Positions 22,400 through 36,026 of a DNA stretch of 64,000 bases are shown piece by piece. A program made the translations under genes and the position numbers. Source of the stretch: Heterobilharzia americana (taxonomy: Eukaryota > Platyhelminthes > Trematoda > Strigeidida > Schistosomatidae). The stretch lies in contig OX104132.1 of assembly GCA_944470555.2 (NCBI GenBank), positions 4,845,755 to 4,909,754 of the forward strand. The letters run 5' to 3'. The stretch's first letter is position 1. Each line of letters opens with the position of its first letter. The notes beneath the pieces were generated by a model that did not search any database, was not told where the DNA came from, and saw only the letters and a list, made by a program, of their open reading frames with translations.

Positions 22400-25320
22400 C
22401 ACACACTAACGCGTACGCACAGCAGTGTCGGCGAACTAAGGGGAAAGGTGGCGGAGATGACGACGATGCACGGACTTCCGCACTCTGACGTCATACCCGT
22501 CACCGAATCCTGGCTCTAACTGGACATCAACAGAGAGGTGCAGTAACTATTATGGGATTATTCCTCGTGGGCACAGAGCTCAGAGCTGAGGGGAGTGGCT
22601 CTCTATGGAAGCTTGCGCTCAAGGGTACGCCTCTAATCCGGCCCCCGAAATCTTTATGGCGCTGATTCATAATTCATCGCATCCTATGCCTACCCTGCGT
22701 CATATACATGTCCCCCACCAGCCCCTCTACCCTTAAGAAAGTGGTCACCGAGACCCTCTCAGTAGCTTATTCCACAGATTGCGACTCCATAATAGTCGTC
22801 GAGAGCCTCAACATTCCATCCATTTTCTTCGAGACGGAAGAGAGGTAGACTTGATCTTCCAATCAGAAGCTGGAGGATGCATTTTCAGACCGTTGATCTC
22901 TGAGAAAAAAGTAGGTGATGCTGCACGTAGGGGACCTGACATAAATGCATCGCATCTAGACCACGTTCTGACGAAGGATGATTTTTTCATTGAAGACACA
23001 TGTATCCAACCTCCTTTTGGCCTCGGTGATCATGCAGTATCAACTTTCTCCACGATTACTAAGGACGTCCTGCAACCGTCGTTACAGCAGTGCCAACTAT
23101 AAGACCATGAGAGACTAACCCATGGATGTGTCACGGCCGGTAGACTGGACTCGTCCCACCGTAGATGAGCGTTGGATACAGGTGAGGGTTAAATCGTTGG
23201 GGCCATCTGTCGTAGCCTACCGGAGGTATCACGAAGACAGTCAGTGAGAACCCCGTGGCTAGTGCGTGGGACAGATAGGCCACCTCAGCCAAGAAGCAAA
23301 CTTTTCAAGTGGCATTCATCATATAGCTAGTCTGACTTCTTGAACTGCAAAAGAATTCTCAACCGCCGCATATAAGATAGTGACGGGCTTAGCTATCAAA
23401 CAAACCTGATATGGAGATTACGAAGCAAGCTTAAAAACCTGTCCCTCTTCAAGTCGAGAGGGACGTCGACCACCAAAGTAGCGAACCTTATCACAGGCCG
23501 TGGTGAGGGCGTACGAAGCAGCCTAGAGATAGCTGGGCTTCTCAGCTCGCCCACACAGACTCAGCTTAGTACTGGCACCAAATCTGCACCGATCCGATAC
23601 GACATTGGCCAGATCTTAAATGACGAATACCCCTGTCACATCTTAATCCAGGAGAAAGTATCGGACAGTCAATCTAGGCTCCTTCCAGGCAAGTCCCCTG
23701 GCTGAGATAGCCTGAGACCGTTAATCCTAAAGACTGCACCGAGGCACTCCCGAAACTAATCAACTACTTCCTCAAGCACTCAACAGATTCATGCAAACTC
23801 CCTGAAGAATGGAAATGTACAATCTCTTCAACAATCCTCAAAGGAGGAAACAGAAAAGACTCCGGCAGCTGCGGGCCAATCTCTCCACTTCCTGTAGCGT
23901 CGAAAGTGTTAGAAAACCTTGTAGCTGACACACTCTTGGAATTCTCCAACAGGGAGGACACCATCTATACTACTCAGCATGGATTTCGGTGTGACCGTTC
24001 ATGCACCACCAACTTGTTAACTGCCTAGGACGGCCGGACGCCTGGTTGGGACAACGGAAAACCGGTGTATGCTGTTATTACCGAACTGGCCGAAGCACTT
24101 GACAGAGTTCCACCTGCAGTCCTACTTGATAAGATTGTGCCAGTTAGCATAAGTCGACCTCTACTGTTTGGCTCGAGCAGTTTTTAGAAGGGAGGCAGCT
24201 CTGCACTAAGGTAAACGGAATATGGTCGGAGTAGAGACCACCGACATCAGGAGTATCCCAGAAGGGTAAGTTCGAGACCATTTCTGTTCCTCCTGTTTAC
24301 CGCTGACCTGCCACACAAAATCTTTCCAGCTATGCTCCTCTTCACTGATGACGTTCCAGTGTGGAGGTTAGTCAACGAAGGGGCTGACCGTACAGCACTA
24401 GAAAACGATCTGCAGCAACTTGAACTCGGTCTGTCCGAAAACCGCTAGCTCTTCAAAGTGCAAAGTAATACGCACCAGTGCCTATGAGCAGGGACGTAAG
24501 ACTACTAGTGTATGTTGTGTTATGATCCACAGTGTGTTTAACGACACAGTGCTTTGACGCGATACGTTCAACCATAGAACAACGACTTCTCAACTCGATA
24601 TTCAGCTGACACGAGAAAAAAGCGATGGGAGCGAAAGTGTATTTACTCCATCCGAATGATAAAGGCTAAAACTCCAGTCGTTTATACTTCCTTGGATAGC
24701 CTTAGCCGGGTAAAACAGAGCAGTATATTGAAAATGTATAATTGACCAGTCATCGTTTAGCATCCCAAACTGCGGGAAAAATAAGTAAAATAGCATGGCG
24801 CAGAAGGGGTGCGAAAATAAGGTCTAAGTGTTATAATGACAATATGAACATATCATAAACGAATCATGCATTTGTCCATTCCTTGAATTCTCTCCTGACA
24901 ACACTGACAGCATATCAATAAGGGACAGGCGTAAACGAGAGGGAGTGAAACCTAAATTTACCAAAGTACTGATTAAAGATATAGCTGATATTTGCTATTC
25001 CGACAGATGCAAGACGTTCAACTGAGAAGTTTTACGGCTTAGAAGACTAAAGTTCAACCTGGGCGTTATTTTCGGGATTATCAGACGGTTGAAATAGTTA
25101 CGCAACAACGACCGTCTGGTGAGCACCCCTAAAAAATACAACGTCAGACATCAGGCCTCTGCTCCTAATACAGCAGGCTGCCATACTCAAACTTCTTAAC
25201 CACAAAGTACATCACTGTCTGGAACCGATCACCCATTTCAACTAGAAAAGCGTCGCTTCACAACAGTTTTCCTCCCTTCTCAACAAATAATCTGTAGAAT
25301 GTAACCTAGGATAAATATGT
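22400..25320 (+). pseudogene. CR1-like LINE, longest copy: endonuclease, reverse transcriptase and C-terminal region, frame-broken
   Basis: Ordered landmarks span most of a CR1-like ORF2. 'SDVIPVTESWL' (about 22,487-22,519) is the endonuclease start. 'LDHVLTKDDFF' then 'PPFGLGDHAVSTF' (about 22,959-23,049) is the endonuclease end with the G/S-D-H block. 'LLPGKSPG' (about 23,680) precedes RT. 'ISPLPVASKVLENLV' (about 23,879-23,923) and 'TTQHGFRCDRSCTTNLL' (about 23,971-24,019) are RT fingers. 'VSQKG' and 'PLLFL' equivalents lie near 24,250-24,290. 'LLFTDDVPVW' (about 24,335-24,364) is the catalytic box, with FTDD in place of FADD. 'GLRRLKFNLGVIFGIIRRLK' (about 25,038-25,097) is the post-RT region. 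Numerous frameshifts and stops make it a pseudogene. The stretch at 24,590-24,900 has no LINE match and may be an insertion. Confidence 0.7.
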
Positions 25321-25945
25321 CACACATTAAACGTACGTGACACCATTCAACTTCCATCCGCTTTATACAGTCAAACACCGCATTGCTTTCTTATTTTCTG
25401 ATACTTCTTTCCCTTGCTCTACGTACATAAATATATTTGCATTCAAATTCCTAGGATTTTGCACTCCTTGCAAAACGTTAAATGGATTTTCACGATTGTC
25501 TGTTGTATATCGATTTCACATCCCGCCTAAACCCCATTTACTAAAGCCGAGTTTGAGTGTTTTCAGCACCACTGGTTCAGAAAGCAGTATCGAATGTTGC
25601 AACAGGCGAATTCAATTGACTGAAACTTGGCGTACACGTTGGACAAATTCCTAAATTTTGTCTTGGCTAAACACAACTGACACTAACAAGTATACTATCC
25701 GTTCACTGACACTCCCCTACGAGAACGTGACGGCATATCTTTATCTATACAACAAATGAAACTAATAAGCGATTACGAATTCCATGAGGTCGAGTGTTTC
25801 ATAAACAGTCGATTTCGTTTTCCAAGGACTGTAATTGTTATTTTACCTGCCCTATTACAAGGCTAGCTGGCTCTAATTTTTGCGCATCTCCCTTGTATTA
25901 TGCGCTGATACTGACTCTTTCCCCTTCTTTCTCTATTTTCCTTAC
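25321..25945. other. Unassigned sequence
   Basis: A 105-codon + frame at 25,337-25,654 has no recognised motif. It may include the 3' end of the preceding LINE. Confidence 0.3.
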
Positions 25946-25946
25946 T

Positions 25947-27831
<1,885 letters not shown>

Positions 27832-28052
27832 TGTCACATAATAGGAAAGTGAAACACTCATAATAAGTCTCAAACATATAAAGGCAAATACCGAGTGTAA
27901 AGTCAAATAAGACAGTTAAACAAGCAAATAACATTACACCGGCGAGGGTCAAAGGTACACCATCCATAACGAGGGTAAAAATGTTAAAATAAATGTCAAT
28001 ACAATCAAATAAGGGTGATCGGGAGGGATTTTCAGATCATTTTTCCTTTACA
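27832..28052 (-). repeat. Left terminal LTR (3' LTR of the array in minus orientation)
   Basis: Minus-strand ends are TGTAAAGG... and ...TATGTGACA. The first base (27,832, t) differs from the internal junctions, which have c at that position, so the LTR may be 220 or 221 bp. The sequence from 27,833 is identical to the start of unit 2 (30,472). It carries a TTTATATG box (minus strand, about 27,877-27,884), a TATA-like candidate. Confidence 0.75.
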
Positions 28053-28109
28053 CCGGCCACCAAAATCCCTCCAGACACGCAAAACACCTCTGTGTATTCA
28101 GCCGTGGCT

Positions 28110-29642
28110 CTATCTTTCTTCTACTCCCTCAAGAAGACAAAGCTTTCTTATATCTCTTCTCACGGTACCTTCCTTCATACGCACCATCACAGTTCTTACT
28201 AAATCGTCTTCGTCCTTCTCGCATGTTTCGATCACTCCTAAAGGCCAGGAACCACGTGGTGTTTTTTCAGAGGCCACAATCACCACATCTCCCTCCTTGA
28301 AATTTCTTTTTCTTCCCAACCACTTCTGACGAGTTTGCAAGCATGGTAGATACTCTTTCATCCATCGGCGCCAAAATACGTCAGCTAAGTAATTAACTTG
28401 TTTCCAACGTCTGACGTAATTATCGGCAATAGTGCCCTCCACGACTATTCCTCCACTATCTCTCAATAACAATAAGCTATTGGGAGTGAGAGCTAACTCG
28501 TCTTTTGGGTCGGTCGTCATGGGAACAATAGGACGGTTGTTCAAAATTCTTTCTATTTCCACGAAGTAGGTGGCTAATGTATCATCGTGCAGAGTCTGCT
28601 CTTTGGATATGACCATCAATAACCTGCGTACAGAACGTATCATCCTTTCCCATATCCCACCTCGATGACTCGCTTGCGGGAGGTTGAAACTCCATCGTAT
28701 CCCCTTTGACACCATGGCATCATTGATTCGTCGTTTATCCCACACACTCACCAGTTGTCTTAGTTCCGAAATCGCTCCAACAAAGTTGGAACCATTATCA
28801 CTGTATATCTCTGCAGGTGTTCCTCTTCTTCCTATGAACCTCATTACAGCCATTATAAAGGCGTCGGTGCCTAGGTTGAAAGCTACCTCTAAATGTATGG
28901 CTCGCGTCTGGAGACAAGTAAACACACACCCGTACCTCTTTTCCTCTCTTCTTCCCTGGCGAACCATGAGTGGTCCAAAATAATCAATTCCCACTGATGA
29001 GAAGCAAAACCATCCTTTCTGCACGCGACAGACCGGTAAAGGGGCCATCATCTGTTGACCCAGTGCAGCTTTCAATCGTCGGCACTCTATGCACTTTCTT
29101 ATCACCCGTTTGACCGCACTGATCCCCTTAATTATCCAATAGTTTCTTCGTAGAGTGGCCAGGACTTGCGAAGTACCAGTATGTCCTTCTATAATATGAT
29201 AATGCCTTATGATCAGCTCAGTCACGAAGTGATGTCTGGGGAGGATAACCGGATGCTTAAAAGTAAGTGGGTAGTCGGAATAGTTCAACCTCCCACCGAC
29301 GCAGACCAATCCACCCACAAGTATAGGTGACAACCTTTGCAATTCACCTTCTTCAGTCTCACAACTACCCTTTTCTCGGAGTTCCTTTATTAATTCTCCA
29401 TATACCTCCTGTTGTACCATACATAATACTTTATGTCTAGCAGCTTCCAGTTCATCGGCTGTTAGATAGCCAACATTCAGTGACACACCTTGGCGACGCG
29501 AATACATAACGGATATGTAGACCACATATCTCTTAAGCCATGCCACAGCTTTAATCAGCCTCACCCAGTCCGAATGATACGCCAAAATCGGATCAGTAGT
29601 GAGCTCAGTAACGTTTGTGTTTGTTCGGACCGACCTCTTCAA
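28110..29642 (-). CDS. BEL/Pao-type integrase, array copy 1
   Basis: The 510-codon open frame encodes the integrase part of a BEL/Pao polyprotein, which would insert element cDNA into chromosomes. A zinc-binding H2C2 domain lies at residues about 140-190 (H149, H154, C184, C187). The catalytic core lies at about 210-370 with D220 in 'GIDYFGP', D282 in 'YSDNGSNF' and E332 in 'GGIWERM'; the 49-residue spacing between the last two fits this family. A DUF5641-like C-terminal domain runs from about 405 to 505 ('WPLGVI' at 466-471). The listed start is TTG. The first ATG is codon 46 (29,505-29,507), and the frame is open further upstream to a TGA at 29,742-29,744, so it originally continued from pol. 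Whether it is translated is unknown. This copy has G110, L321, R483. Confidence 0.88.
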   Translation of the reverse strand: MKRSVRTNTNVTELTTDPILAYHSDWVRLIKAVAWLKRYVVYISVMYSRRQGVSLNVGYLTADELEAARHKVLCMVQQEVYGELIKELREKGSCETEEGELQRLSPILVGGLVCVGGRLNYSDYPLTFKHPVILPRHHFVTELIIRHYHIIEGHTGTSQVLATLRRNYWIIKGISAVKRVIRKCIECRRLKAALGQQMMAPLPVCRVQKGWFCFSSVGIDYFGPLMVRQGRREEKRYGCVFTCLQTRAIHLEVAFNLGTDAFIMAVMRFIGRRGTPAEIYSDNGSNFVGAISELRQLVSVWDKRRINDAMVSKGIRWSFNLPQASHRGGIWERMIRSVRRLLMVISKEQTLHDDTLATYFVEIERILNNRPIVPMTTDPKDELALTPNSLLLLRDSGGIVVEGTIADNYVRRWKQVNYLADVFWRRWMKEYLPCLQTRQKWLGRKRNFKEGDVVIVASEKTPRGSWPLGVIETCEKDEDDLVRTVMVRMKEGTVRRDIRKLCLLEGVEER

Positions 29643-29964
29643 TTCGACATTTTCCGGTGGTTCCTTCCAGCAGAGGTCTGTGGTACTTGAAAACTGTCGG
29701 GTTCCCAGAAAAGAGGGGCCCTGAATCCAACTGTCGTACCTTCAACTGAGCAGAGGTCCTACAAGGACTAGTCTTACTATAGTCAATACCTGTACCATTA
29801 TCAGAGCCACGGCATGAAATAACATCAAGAGGGACTTGCTTGGTATCTGAGGTCGGATCCATGGACATGTCACCTTCCCCGTCCGCAATTGACTCAAGGA
29901 ACACCTTGCGATTGCCAGGTACAGCAGTGACGGGTTGTTGAGTACTGTAGCGGCCAGAATCCAA
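29643..29964 (-). pseudogene. Frame-broken late-pol remnant upstream of the integrase (in every unit)
   Basis: The integrase frame continues upstream with 'DSWIQGPSFLG', the W-x-x-G-P-x-F-L block that precedes integrase in BEL/Pao elements, then meets a TGA at 29,742-29,744. The 119-codon frame on the same strand (29,605-29,964) contains 'PLDVISCRGSD', resembling the P-A-D-x-x-S-R-G block expected just before it. The coding signal thus shifts frame between the two. The same break occurs in all eleven units (offset +2,639 each), so the damage predates the amplification. No RT or RNase H motif precedes it. Confidence 0.65.
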
Positions 29965-30471
29965 TAATCTTGGCCTGAACGCGGGAAATAGCTAGGCGGT
30001 GCCAACTGACGTGAATCTGACTAGTTCCTGCGTTCTACTGTATAGCTTCCTAACTTCCGCGAGTGACGCACAGTCAAAGGTTGGATCGAAATATCAAAAC
30101 ACGGTTTGTAGTAATTCAATAGTAGATTCGTAACAAAATCTGTGGTACTATCAAAGCAACAATAAGTTATGTCAAATTACAAAAATACCTCAACAGTGCC
30201 GTTGGGTAACTATACAGTCCAAAACGTTCTCGGGTACAAATACGTACTACACGGTAAAAACTGGTTAAAAAATACAACTGTTAAATACCTGTCGGTCAAT
30301 AGGAATATTCCCGGCAAAAGGGATCAAAACTCTGCCTACAGGAATCAAATCAACAAACAAACGTTCCCAGTAGACAGTCAAAAGACAAACAGTCAAATCA
30401 CTGCACAACCGTAAGTTGAACCAAAACAAAATGTCGTGCGCAGTAAAACATCACCTTATCAACAGTCCAGC
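29965..30471 (-). other. Leader between 5' LTR and pol remnant (in every unit)
   Basis: These ~500 bp have no gag-like coding signal on the minus strand. The candidate primer-binding site is at the right edge (about 30,453-30,468). An 81-codon frame on the + strand (30,169-30,414) is preserved in all units, with one substitution in unit 11 (Y to C), but it shows no known domain. Its preservation is explained by the overall near-identity of the units. Confidence 0.5.
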
Positions 30472-30748
30472 GTCACATAATAGGAAAGTGAAACACTCAT
30501 AATAAGTCTCAAACATATAAAGGCAAATACCGAGTGTAAAGTCAAATAAGACAGTTAAACAAGCAAATAACATTACACCGGCGAGGGTCAAAGGTACACC
30601 ATCCATAACGAGGGTAAAAATGTTAAAATAAATGTCAATACAATCAAATAAGGGTGATCGGGAGGGATTTTCAGATCATTTTTCCTTTACACCGGCCACC
30701 AAAATCCCTCCAGACACGCAAAACACCTCTGTGTATTCAGCCGTGGCT

Positions 30749-32281
30749 CTATCTTTCTTCTACTCCCTCAAGAAGACAAAGCTTTCTTATATCTCTTCTC
30801 ACGGTACCTTCCTTCATACGCACCATCACAGTTCTTACTAAATCGTCTTCGTCCTTCTCGCATGTTTCGATCACTCCTAAAGGCCAGGAACCACGTGGTG
30901 TTTTTTCAGAGGCCACAATCACCACATCTCCCTCCTTGAAATTTCTTTTTCTTCCCAACCACTTCTGACGAGTTTGCAAGCATGGTAGATACTCTTTCAT
31001 CCATCGGCGCCAAAATACGTCAGCTAAGTAATTAACTTGTTTCCAACGTCTGACGTAATTATCGGCAATAGTGCCCTCCACGACTATTCCTCCACTATCT
31101 CTCAATAACAATAAGCTATTGGGAGTGAGAGCTAACTCGTCTTTTGGGTCGGTCGTCATGGGAACAATAGGACGGTTGTTCAAAATTCTTTCTATTTCCA
31201 CGAAGTAGGTGGCTAATGTATCATCGTGCAGAGTCTGCTCTTTGGATATGACCATCAATAACCTGCGTACAGAACGTATCATCCTTTCCCATATCCCACC
31301 TCGATGACTCGCTTGCGGGAGGTTGAAACTCCATCGTATCCCCTTTGACACCATGGCATCATTGATTCGTCGTTTATCCCACACACTCACCAGTTGTCTT
31401 AGTTCCGAAATCGCTCCAACAAAGTTGGAACCATTATCACTGTATATCTCTGCAGGTGTTCCTCTTCTTCCTATGAACCTCATTACAGCCATTATAAAGG
31501 CGTCGGTGCCTAGGTTGAAAGCTACCTCTAAATGTATGGCTCGCGTCTGGAGACAAGTAAACACACACCCGTACCTCTTTTCCTCTCTTCTTCCCTGGCG
31601 AACCATGAGTGGTCCAAAATAATCAATTCCCACTGATGAGAAGCAAAACCATCCTTTCTGCACGCGACAGACCGGTAAAGGGGCCATCATCTGTTGACCC
31701 AGTGCAGCTTTCAATCGTCGGCACTCTATGCACTTTCTTATCACCCGTTTGACCGCACTGATCCCCTTAATTATCCAATAGTTTCTTCGTAGAGTGGCCA
31801 GGACTTGCGAAGTACCAGTATGTCCTTCTATAATATGATAATGCCTTATGATCAGCTCAGTCACGAAGTGATGTCTGGGGAGGATAACCGGATGCTTAAA
31901 AGTAAGTGGGTAGTCGGAATAGTTCAACCTCCCACCGACGCAGACCAATCCACCCACAAGTATAGGTGACAACCTTTGCAATTCACCTTCTTCAGTCTCA
32001 CAACTACCCTTTTCTCGGAGTTCCTTTATTAATTCTCCATATACCTCCTGTTGTACCATACATAATACTTTATGTCTAGCAGCTTCCAGTTCATCGGCTG
32101 TTAGATAGCCAACATTCAGTGACACACCTTGGCGACGCGAATACATAACGGATATGTAGACCACATATCTCTTAAGCCATGCCACAGCTTTAATCAGCCT
32201 CACCCAGTCCGAATGATACGCCAAAATCGGATCAGTAGTGAGCTCAGTAACGTTTGTGTTTGTTCGGACCGACCTCTTCAA
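30749..32281 (-). CDS. BEL/Pao-type integrase, array copy 2
   Basis: Protein identical to copy 1 (G110, L321, R483). The upstream remnant differs from copy 1 by one base (c instead of t at 32,342, Asp for Asn in the 119-codon frame), a state shared with copies 3, 4 and 10. Confidence 0.88.
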   Translation of the reverse strand: MKRSVRTNTNVTELTTDPILAYHSDWVRLIKAVAWLKRYVVYISVMYSRRQGVSLNVGYLTADELEAARHKVLCMVQQEVYGELIKELREKGSCETEEGELQRLSPILVGGLVCVGGRLNYSDYPLTFKHPVILPRHHFVTELIIRHYHIIEGHTGTSQVLATLRRNYWIIKGISAVKRVIRKCIECRRLKAALGQQMMAPLPVCRVQKGWFCFSSVGIDYFGPLMVRQGRREEKRYGCVFTCLQTRAIHLEVAFNLGTDAFIMAVMRFIGRRGTPAEIYSDNGSNFVGAISELRQLVSVWDKRRINDAMVSKGIRWSFNLPQASHRGGIWERMIRSVRRLLMVISKEQTLHDDTLATYFVEIERILNNRPIVPMTTDPKDELALTPNSLLLLRDSGGIVVEGTIADNYVRRWKQVNYLADVFWRRWMKEYLPCLQTRQKWLGRKRNFKEGDVVIVASEKTPRGSWPLGVIETCEKDEDDLVRTVMVRMKEGTVRRDIRKLCLLEGVEER

Positions 32282-33387
32282 TTCGACATTTTCCGGTGGT
32301 TCCTTCCAGCAGAGGTCTGTGGTACTTGAAAACTGTCGGGTCCCCAGAAAAGAGGGGCCCTGAATCCAACTGTCGTACCTTCAACTGAGCAGAGGTCCTA
32401 CAAGGACTAGTCTTACTATAGTCAATACCTGTACCATTATCAGAGCCACGGCATGAAATAACATCAAGAGGGACTTGCTTGGTATCTGAGGTCGGATCCA
32501 TGGACATGTCACCTTCCCCGTCCGCAATTGACTCAAGGAACACCTTGCGATTGCCAGGTACAGCAGTGACGGGTTGTTGAGTACTGTAGCGGCCAGAATC
32601 CAATAATCTTGGCCTGAACGCGGGAAATAGCTAGGCGGTGCCAACTGACGTGAATCTGACTAGTTCCTGCGTTCTACTGTATAGCTTCCTAACTTCCGCG
32701 AGTGACGCACAGTCAAAGGTTGGATCGAAATATCAAAACACGGTTTGTAGTAATTCAATAGTAGATTCGTAACAAAATCTGTGGTACTATCAAAGCAACA
32801 ATAAGTTATGTCAAATTACAAAAATACCTCAACAGTGCCGTTGGGTAACTATACAGTCCAAAACGTTCTCGGGTACAAATACGTACTACACGGTAAAAAC
32901 TGGTTAAAAAATACAACTGTTAAATACCTGTCGGTCAATAGGAATATTCCCGGCAAAAGGGATCAAAACTCTGCCTACAGGAATCAAATCAACAAACAAA
33001 CGTTCCCAGTAGACAGTCAAAAGACAAACAGTCAAATCACTGCACAACCGTAAGTTGAACCAAAACAAAATGTCGTGCGCAGTAAAACATCACCTTATCA
33101 ACAGTCCAGCGTCACATAATAGGAAAGTGAAACACTCATAATAAGTCTCAAACATATAAAGGCAAATACCGAGTGTAAAGTCAAATAAGACAGTTAAACA
33201 AGCAAATAACATTACACCGGCGAGGGTCAAAGGTACACCATCCATAACGAGGGTAAAAATGTTAAAATAAATGTCAATACAATCAAATAAGGGTGATCGG
33301 GAGGGATTTTCAGATCATTTTTCCTTTACACCGGCCACCAAAATCCCTCCAGACACGCAAAACACCTCTGTGTATTCAGCCGTGGCT

Positions 33388-34920
33388 CTATCTTTCTTCT
33401 ACTCCCTCAAGAAGACAAAGCTTTCTTATATCTCTTCTCACGGTACCTTCCTTCATACGCACCATCACAGTTCCTACTAAATCGTCTTCGTCCTTCTCGC
33501 ATGTTTCGATCACTCCTAAAGGCCAGGAACCACGTGGTGTTTTTTCAGAGGCCACAATCACCACATCTCCCTCCTTGAAATTTCTTTTTCTTCCCAACCA
33601 CTTCTGACGAGTTTGCAAGCATGGTAGATACTCTTTCATCCATCGGCGCCAAAATACGTCAGCTAAGTAATTAACTTGTTTCCAACGTCTGACGTAATTA
33701 TCGGCAATAGTGCCCTCCACGACTATTCCTCCACTATCTCTCAATAACAATAAGCTATTGGGAGTGAGAGCTAACTCGTCTTTTGGGTCGGTCGTCATGG
33801 GAACAATAGGACGGTTGTTCAAAATTCTTTCTATTTCCACGAAGTAGGTGGCTAATGTATCATCGTGCAGAGTCTGCTCTTTGGATATGACCATCAATAA
33901 CCTGCGTACAGAACGTATCATCCTTTCCCATATCCCACCTCGATGACTCGCTTGCGGGGGGTTGAAACTCCATCGTATCCCCTTTGACACCATGGCATCA
34001 TTGATTCGTCGTTTATCCCACACACTCACCAGTTGTCTTAGTTCCGAAATCGCTCCAACAAAGTTGGAACCATTATCACTGTATATCTCTGCAGGTGTTC
34101 CTCTTCTTCCTATGAACCTCATTACAGCCATTATAAAGGCGTCGGTGCCTAGGTTGAAAGCTACCTCTAAATGTATGGCTCGCGTCTGGAGACAAGTAAA
34201 CACACACCCGTACCTCTTTTCCTCTCTTCTTCCCTGGCGAACCATGAGTGGTCCAAAATAATCAATTCCCACTGATGAGAAGCAAAACCATCCTTTCTGC
34301 ACGCGACAGACCGGTAAAGGGGCCATCATCTGTTGACCCAGTGCAGCTTTCAATCGTCGGCACTCTATGCACTTTCTTATCACCCGTTTGACCGCACTGA
34401 TCCCCTTAATTATCCAATAGTTTCTTCGTAGAGTGGCCAGGACTTGCGAAGTACCAGTATGTCCTTCTATAATATGATAATGCCTTATGATCAGCTCAGT
34501 CACGAAGTGATGTCTGGGGAGGATAACCGGATGCTTAAAAGTAAGTGGGTAGTCGGAATAGTTCAACCTCCCACCGACGCAGACCAATCCACCCACAAGT
34601 ATAGGTGACAACCTTTGCAATTCACCTTCTTCAGTCTCACAACTACCCTTTTCTCGGAGTTCCTTTATTAATTCTCCATATACCTCCTGTTGTACCATAC
34701 ATAATACTTTATGTCTAGCAGCTTCCAGTTCATCGGCTGTTAGATAGCCAACATTCAGTGACACACCTTGGCGACGCGAATACATAACGGATATGTAGAC
34801 CACATATCTCTTAAGCCATGCCACAGCTTTAATCAGCCTCACCCAGTCCGAATGATACGCCAAAATCGGATCAGTAGTGAGCTCAGTAACGTTTGTGTTT
34901 GTTCGGACCGACCTCTTCAA
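33388..34920 (-). CDS. BEL/Pao-type integrase, array copy 3
   Basis: Carries two changes relative to copy 1: L321P, at the position just before the 'PQASHRGG' stretch of the core, and the private R483G in the C-terminal domain (codon change near 33,473). Catalytic residues are intact. It has the copy 1-4 states at the linked silent sites. Confidence 0.88.
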   Translation of the reverse strand: MKRSVRTNTNVTELTTDPILAYHSDWVRLIKAVAWLKRYVVYISVMYSRRQGVSLNVGYLTADELEAARHKVLCMVQQEVYGELIKELREKGSCETEEGELQRLSPILVGGLVCVGGRLNYSDYPLTFKHPVILPRHHFVTELIIRHYHIIEGHTGTSQVLATLRRNYWIIKGISAVKRVIRKCIECRRLKAALGQQMMAPLPVCRVQKGWFCFSSVGIDYFGPLMVRQGRREEKRYGCVFTCLQTRAIHLEVAFNLGTDAFIMAVMRFIGRRGTPAEIYSDNGSNFVGAISELRQLVSVWDKRRINDAMVSKGIRWSFNPPQASHRGGIWERMIRSVRRLLMVISKEQTLHDDTLATYFVEIERILNNRPIVPMTTDPKDELALTPNSLLLLRDSGGIVVEGTIADNYVRRWKQVNYLADVFWRRWMKEYLPCLQTRQKWLGRKRNFKEGDVVIVASEKTPRGSWPLGVIETCEKDEDDLVGTVMVRMKEGTVRRDIRKLCLLEGVEER

Positions 34921-36026
34921 TTCGACATTTTCCGGTGGTTCCTTCCAGCAGAGGTCTGTGGTACTTGAAAACTGTCGGGTCCCCAGAAAAGAGGGGCCCT
35001 GAATCCAACTGTCGTACCTTCAACTGAGCAGAGGTCCTACAAGGACTAGTCTTACTATAGTCAATACCTGTACCATTATCAGAGCCACGGCATGAAATAA
35101 CATCAAGAGGGACTTGCTTGGTATCTGAGGTCGGATCCATGGACATGTCACCTTCCCCGTCCGCAATTGACTCAAGGAACACCTTGCGATTGCCAGGTAC
35201 AGCAGTGACGGGTTGTTGAGTACTGTAGCGGCCAGAATCCAATAATCTTGGCCTGAACGCGGGAAATAGCTAGGCGGTGCCAACTGACGTGAATCTGACT
35301 AGTTCCTGCGTTCTACTGTATAGCTTCCTAACTTCCGCGAGTGACGCACAGTCAAAGGTTGGATCGAAATATCAAAACACGGTTTGTAGTAATTCAATAG
35401 TAGATTCGTAACAAAATCTGTGGTACTATCAAAGCAACAATAAGTTATGTCAAATTACAAAAATACCTCAACAGTGCCGTTGGGTAACTATACAGTCCAA
35501 AACGTTCTCGGGTACAAATACGTACTACACGGTAAAAACTGGTTAAAAAATACAACTGTTAAATACCTGTCGGTCAATAGGAATATTCCCGGCAAAAGGG
35601 ATCAAAACTCTGCCTACAGGAATCAAATCAACAAACAAACGTTCCCAGTAGACAGTCAAAAGACAAACAGTCAAATCACTGCACAACCGTAAGTTGAACC
35701 AAAACAAAATGTCGTGCGCAGTAAAACATCACCTTATCAACAGTCCAGCGTCACATAATAGGAAAGTGAAACACTCATAATAAGTCTCAAACATATAAAG
35801 GCAAATACCGAGTGTAAAGTCAAATAAGACAGTTAAACAAGCAAATAACATTACACCGGCGAGGGTCAAAGGTACACCATCCATAACGAGGGTAAAAATG
35901 TTAAAATAAATGTCAATACAATCAAATAAGGGTGATCGGGAGGGATTTTCAGATCATTTTTCCTTTACACCGGCCACCAAAATCCCTCCAGACACGCAAA
36001 ACACCTCTGTGTATTCAGCCGTGGCT

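Noticed and set aside
28015..28329. Overlapping 69- and 104-codon + strand frames repeated in every unit
   Set aside because: They overlap the integrase C-terminus and LTR on the opposite strand and show no domain.
28684..28983. A 99-codon + strand open frame repeated in every array unit
   Set aside because: It is the antisense shadow of the integrase core. Its conservation follows from the near-identity of the units.
28110..29642. The integrase as a domesticated host gene
   Set aside because: It sits between LTRs in a tandem array, is preceded by a broken pol remnant, and has no intron-exon context. Nothing in the sequence supports host use.
30169..30414. An 81-codon + strand frame in every unit's leader
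   Set aside because: No known domain. Preservation is expected in a recently homogenised array, so it is not evidence of a gene.
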